Source: O2-02-FULL-42-9 sp038043025 (GTDB taxonomy: Bacteria > Pseudomonadota > Gammaproteobacteria > UBA12402). Taken from it: a DNA stretch of 7,307 bases. Positions 6,296 to 7,307 of this stretch are shown here, in pieces. The notes under the pieces are model-generated. The model was not told the DNA's origin. It saw only the letters and a program-made list of their open reading frames with translations, and did no database searches. Position 1 is the stretch's first letter, and each line of letters opens with the position of its first letter. The DNA is taken from assembly GCA_038043025.1 (NCBI GenBank), contig JBBTCW010000054.1:1-7307 (forward strand), read 5' to 3'. A program made the position numbers and the translations under genes.

Positions 6296-6357
6296 TATCT
6301 GTACCCCTGAGCTTCGACGACTCCGCGCAAGCGGAGAAGGAGAAATCTCGTGAGACA
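6296..6357. repeat. Short palindrome-bearing repeat before brnT
   Basis: Contains the hairpin CTCCGC-GCAA-GCGGAG (6321-6336), followed by GAGAAATCTCGTGA (6340-6353). The latter matches 13 of 14 bases of 7127-7140 in the terminal palindrome cluster. The direct 8-mer GTGAGACA flanks the unit at 6288-6295 and 6350-6357, possibly a target duplication or chance. The remaining gap to the brnT promoter (6358-6402) shows nothing recognisable. Confidence 0.5.
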
Positions 6358-6402
6358 GAACGGGCACGGAATAACTGCTCAAAAATGACGATCCTTTTTC
6401 AC

Positions 6403-6431
6403 TTGACATGTATATTATGGTAATATACAAT
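6403..6431 (+). promoter_or_regulatory. Promoter of brnT-brnA
   Basis: A consensus TTGACA (6403-6408), an exact 17-bp spacer and TACAAT (6426-6431) form the strongest promoter in the window. The predicted start (6438-6439) coincides with the A of the brnT ATG, so the mRNA is probably leaderless. Confidence 0.8.
6409..6429. promoter_or_regulatory. Palindromic operator in the brnTA promoter
   Basis: TGTATATTA (6409-6417) and TAATATACA (6421-6429) are a perfect 9-bp inverted repeat around TGG. The site fills the promoter spacer and overlaps the -10 box. Ribbon-helix-helix antitoxins such as BrnA repress their own operons by binding short palindromes (family knowledge), so this is the natural BrnA or BrnTA binding site (inference). 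Confidence 0.7.
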
Positions 6432-6438
6432 CTATCTT

Positions 6439-6756
6439 ATGGACTATAAAATATTAGCCAATTGCACGGGTTTTGAATGGGACACTGGGAATCTCACCAA
6501 AAATTTGGATAAACATTTTGTATCTCGATGGGAATGCGAACAGGTATTTTTTAATCGACCCATTTTGATGCACGACGATCAAAAGCATTCAACAAAAGAA
6601 CGGCGAATATACTTATTAGGACAAACAAATATGCAGCGAAAGCTGTTTATTGTATTTACGATTAGAAATAAACTAATACGCATTATTTCTGCCCGTGATA
6701 TGAATAGAAAGGAGCAAAACAGTTATGAGCAACTTGAAAAAATTACCACAATTTAA
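6439..6756 (+). CDS. brnT: BrnT family toxin (type II TA)
   Basis: A 105-aa RelE-fold ribonuclease-type toxin of the BrnT family, which inhibits translation and is neutralised by BrnA. Family landmarks: FEWD (12-15), NLDKHFVSRWECEQVFF (22-38), HDD (45-47), ERRIYLLGQT (54-63), LFIVFTIRNKLIRIISARDMNRKE (69-92) and a terminal SYEQLEK. The arrangement is the usual toxin-first order. The only ATG before FEWD is at 6439; it has no Shine-Dalgarno sequence and sits at the predicted transcription start, suggesting leaderless translation and hence low toxin output (inference). It overlaps brnA by 32 nt. Length and motifs look intact; activity is not shown by sequence alone. Confidence 0.9.
   Translation: MDYKILANCTGFEWDTGNLTKNLDKHFVSRWECEQVFFNRPILMHDDQKHSTKERRIYLLGQTNMQRKLFIVFTIRNKLIRIISARDMNRKEQNSYEQLEKITTI
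6708..6714 (+). promoter_or_regulatory. Strong ribosome binding site of brnA
   Basis: AAAGGAG lies inside the brnT coding region, 10 nt before the brnA ATG. It contrasts with the absence of any such site before brnT, which would favour antitoxin over toxin synthesis from the shared mRNA. Confidence 0.7.
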
Positions 6757-7015
6757 AACGTTTGCAGAAGAACGAAAATTTTGGCAAACACATGACTCCT
6801 CTGATTATATCGATTGGGAACAGTCAAACTCGGCCTATTTTCCAAACTTAAAACCCTCTACTAGCACGATATCGCTTAGATTGCCGGAAAATTTATTATG
6901 CGAAATTAAAACTATCGCAAATAAAGAAGACGTTCCCTACCAATCTTTTATTAAAATGCTATTAGCAAAAGAAATAAAATCTTGGCGTGATCCAAGAAAA
7001 TCGAAACATAGTTAA
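6725..7015 (+). CDS. brnA: BrnA-type antitoxin, CopG/RHH family
   Basis: A 96-aa antitoxin partner of the preceding toxin. The N-terminal half has the family pattern FKTFAEERKFWQTHDSSDYIDW (10-31), then FPNLKPS (39-45), thought to contact the toxin. The C-terminal part, STSTISLRLPENLLCEIKTI at 45-64 with ANKEDVPYQSFIKMLLAKEI, is a ribbon-helix-helix DNA-binding domain of the CopG antitoxin type, expected to bind the palindrome at 6409-6429. The start is set by AAAGGAG at 6708-6714, and the 32-nt overlap with brnT implies coupled expression. After the stop, 7016-7098 shows no clear gene or terminator before the palindrome cluster. Confidence 0.9.
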   Translation: MSNLKKLPQFKTFAEERKFWQTHDSSDYIDWEQSNSAYFPNLKPSTSTISLRLPENLLCEIKTIANKEDVPYQSFIKMLLAKEIKSWRDPRKSKHS

Positions 7016-7098
7016 ATGCAAGATTGTGATATCTCATGGCGCCTAGCTTGGGTTGAGCGCGTGTGTTTAGTGACAGGATATCGCGGACACTGTAAGCT

Positions 7099-7214
7099 GT
7101 CATTTCGAATCCCGCCGAAGGCGGGAGAGAAATCTCATGAATTACACTTCGATTCAAAAAGATTTCTCACACTCCCTCGCCGTTGGTCCCGCCTTTGGCG
7201 GGATTCGAAATGAC
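7099..7214. repeat. 116-bp nested palindromic repeat
   Basis: The ends are perfect 18-bp inverted repeats, GTCATTTCGAATCCCGCC (7099-7116) and its complement (7197-7214). Each arm also folds on itself: TCCCGCC-GAA-GGCGGGA (7110-7126) and TCCCGCC-TTT-GGCGGGA (7187-7203). A third pair, GAGAAATCT (7127-7135) with AGATTTCTC (7160-7168), lies inside. The right arm has an extra 18 nt (7169-7186) absent from the left. No coding capacity; it resembles the dispersed palindromes common in repeat-rich proteobacterial genomes. It could terminate transcription after brnA. Confidence 0.75.
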
Positions 7215-7227
7215 GTAAAAAAGAGCC

Positions 7228-7293
7228 GTCATCCCGGAAAATGCGAAGCATTTATCCAGACTTTCGTCATACCGGCGAAAGCCGGTATCCAGT
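7228..7293. repeat. Two tandem hairpin repeats with GTCAT/ATCCAG ends
   Basis: Two consecutive units share the ends GTCAT(C/A)CCGG and ATCCAG. Unit one (7229-7259) folds through AAATGC-GAA-GCATTT. Unit two (7266-7292) folds through ATACCGGC-GAAA-GCCGGTAT, an 8-bp stem with a GAAA tetraloop (7269-7288). They look like diverged members of one dispersed palindrome family placed in tandem. The array may continue beyond the window; 7294-7307 shows nothing further. Confidence 0.7.
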
Positions 7294-7307
7294 GATTATA
7301 ATAACGG

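Noticed and set aside
7016..7213. Plus-strand frame after brnA
   Set aside because: Its translation is mostly the palindromic repeat, with no ribosome site or recognisable domain.
7099..7307. CRISPR-like array
   Set aside because: The units are hairpins of differing size and sequence without regular spacers, and no cas gene is nearby.

Overview
The window comes from an AT-rich gammaproteobacterium. The ParC protein aligns by eye with enterobacterial ParC almost end to end. The order zapB-like / zapA / 6S RNA / 5-formyltetrahydrofolate cyclo-ligase is the classic gammaproteobacterial arrangement. A short Bacillus-type (GSI-alpha) glutamine synthetase, a BrnT/BrnA toxin-antitoxin pair and many short palindromic repeats would suit a Legionellales/Coxiellaceae-like or other host-associated lineage. 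That placement is inference from memory, not a database result.

Layout, left to right. Positions 54-232 hold a 179-bp near-complete palindrome resembling a miniature inverted-repeat element, whose loop carries a likely terminator for the leftward gene. glnA (264-1589) reads leftward from a good sigma70-type promoter. It diverges from parC (1801-4056), which reads rightward. A small two-helix membrane protein with a bacterial PH domain follows (4129-4587). Next come a sigma70-type promoter, a short coiled-coil gene and zapA (4713-5230). A 6S RNA gene (about 5239-5424) has its promoter inside the last codons of zapA. A second inverted-repeat element (5446-5567) separates 6S RNA from the cyclo-ligase gene fau (5626-6192). 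The last kilobase is accessory: a repeat-bearing gap, a brnT-brnA operon with a clear promoter and palindromic operator, then a cluster of nested palindromes up to the window end.

How the parts work together. Most genes are housekeeping: nitrogen assimilation (glnA), chromosome decatenation (parC), Z-ring assembly (zapA and its coiled-coil neighbour), stationary-phase control of RNA polymerase (6S RNA) and folate salvage (fau). The variable layer is repeats. Palindromic elements sit at nearly every gene end. One 21-nt repeat supplies the last codons and stop of parC and recurs over the stop codon of fau. I see no clearly new multi-gene system. The items most worth checking are the paired stop-codon repeats, the element inserted in the 6S-fau unit, and the probably leaderless brnT transcript with its operator in the promoter spacer.
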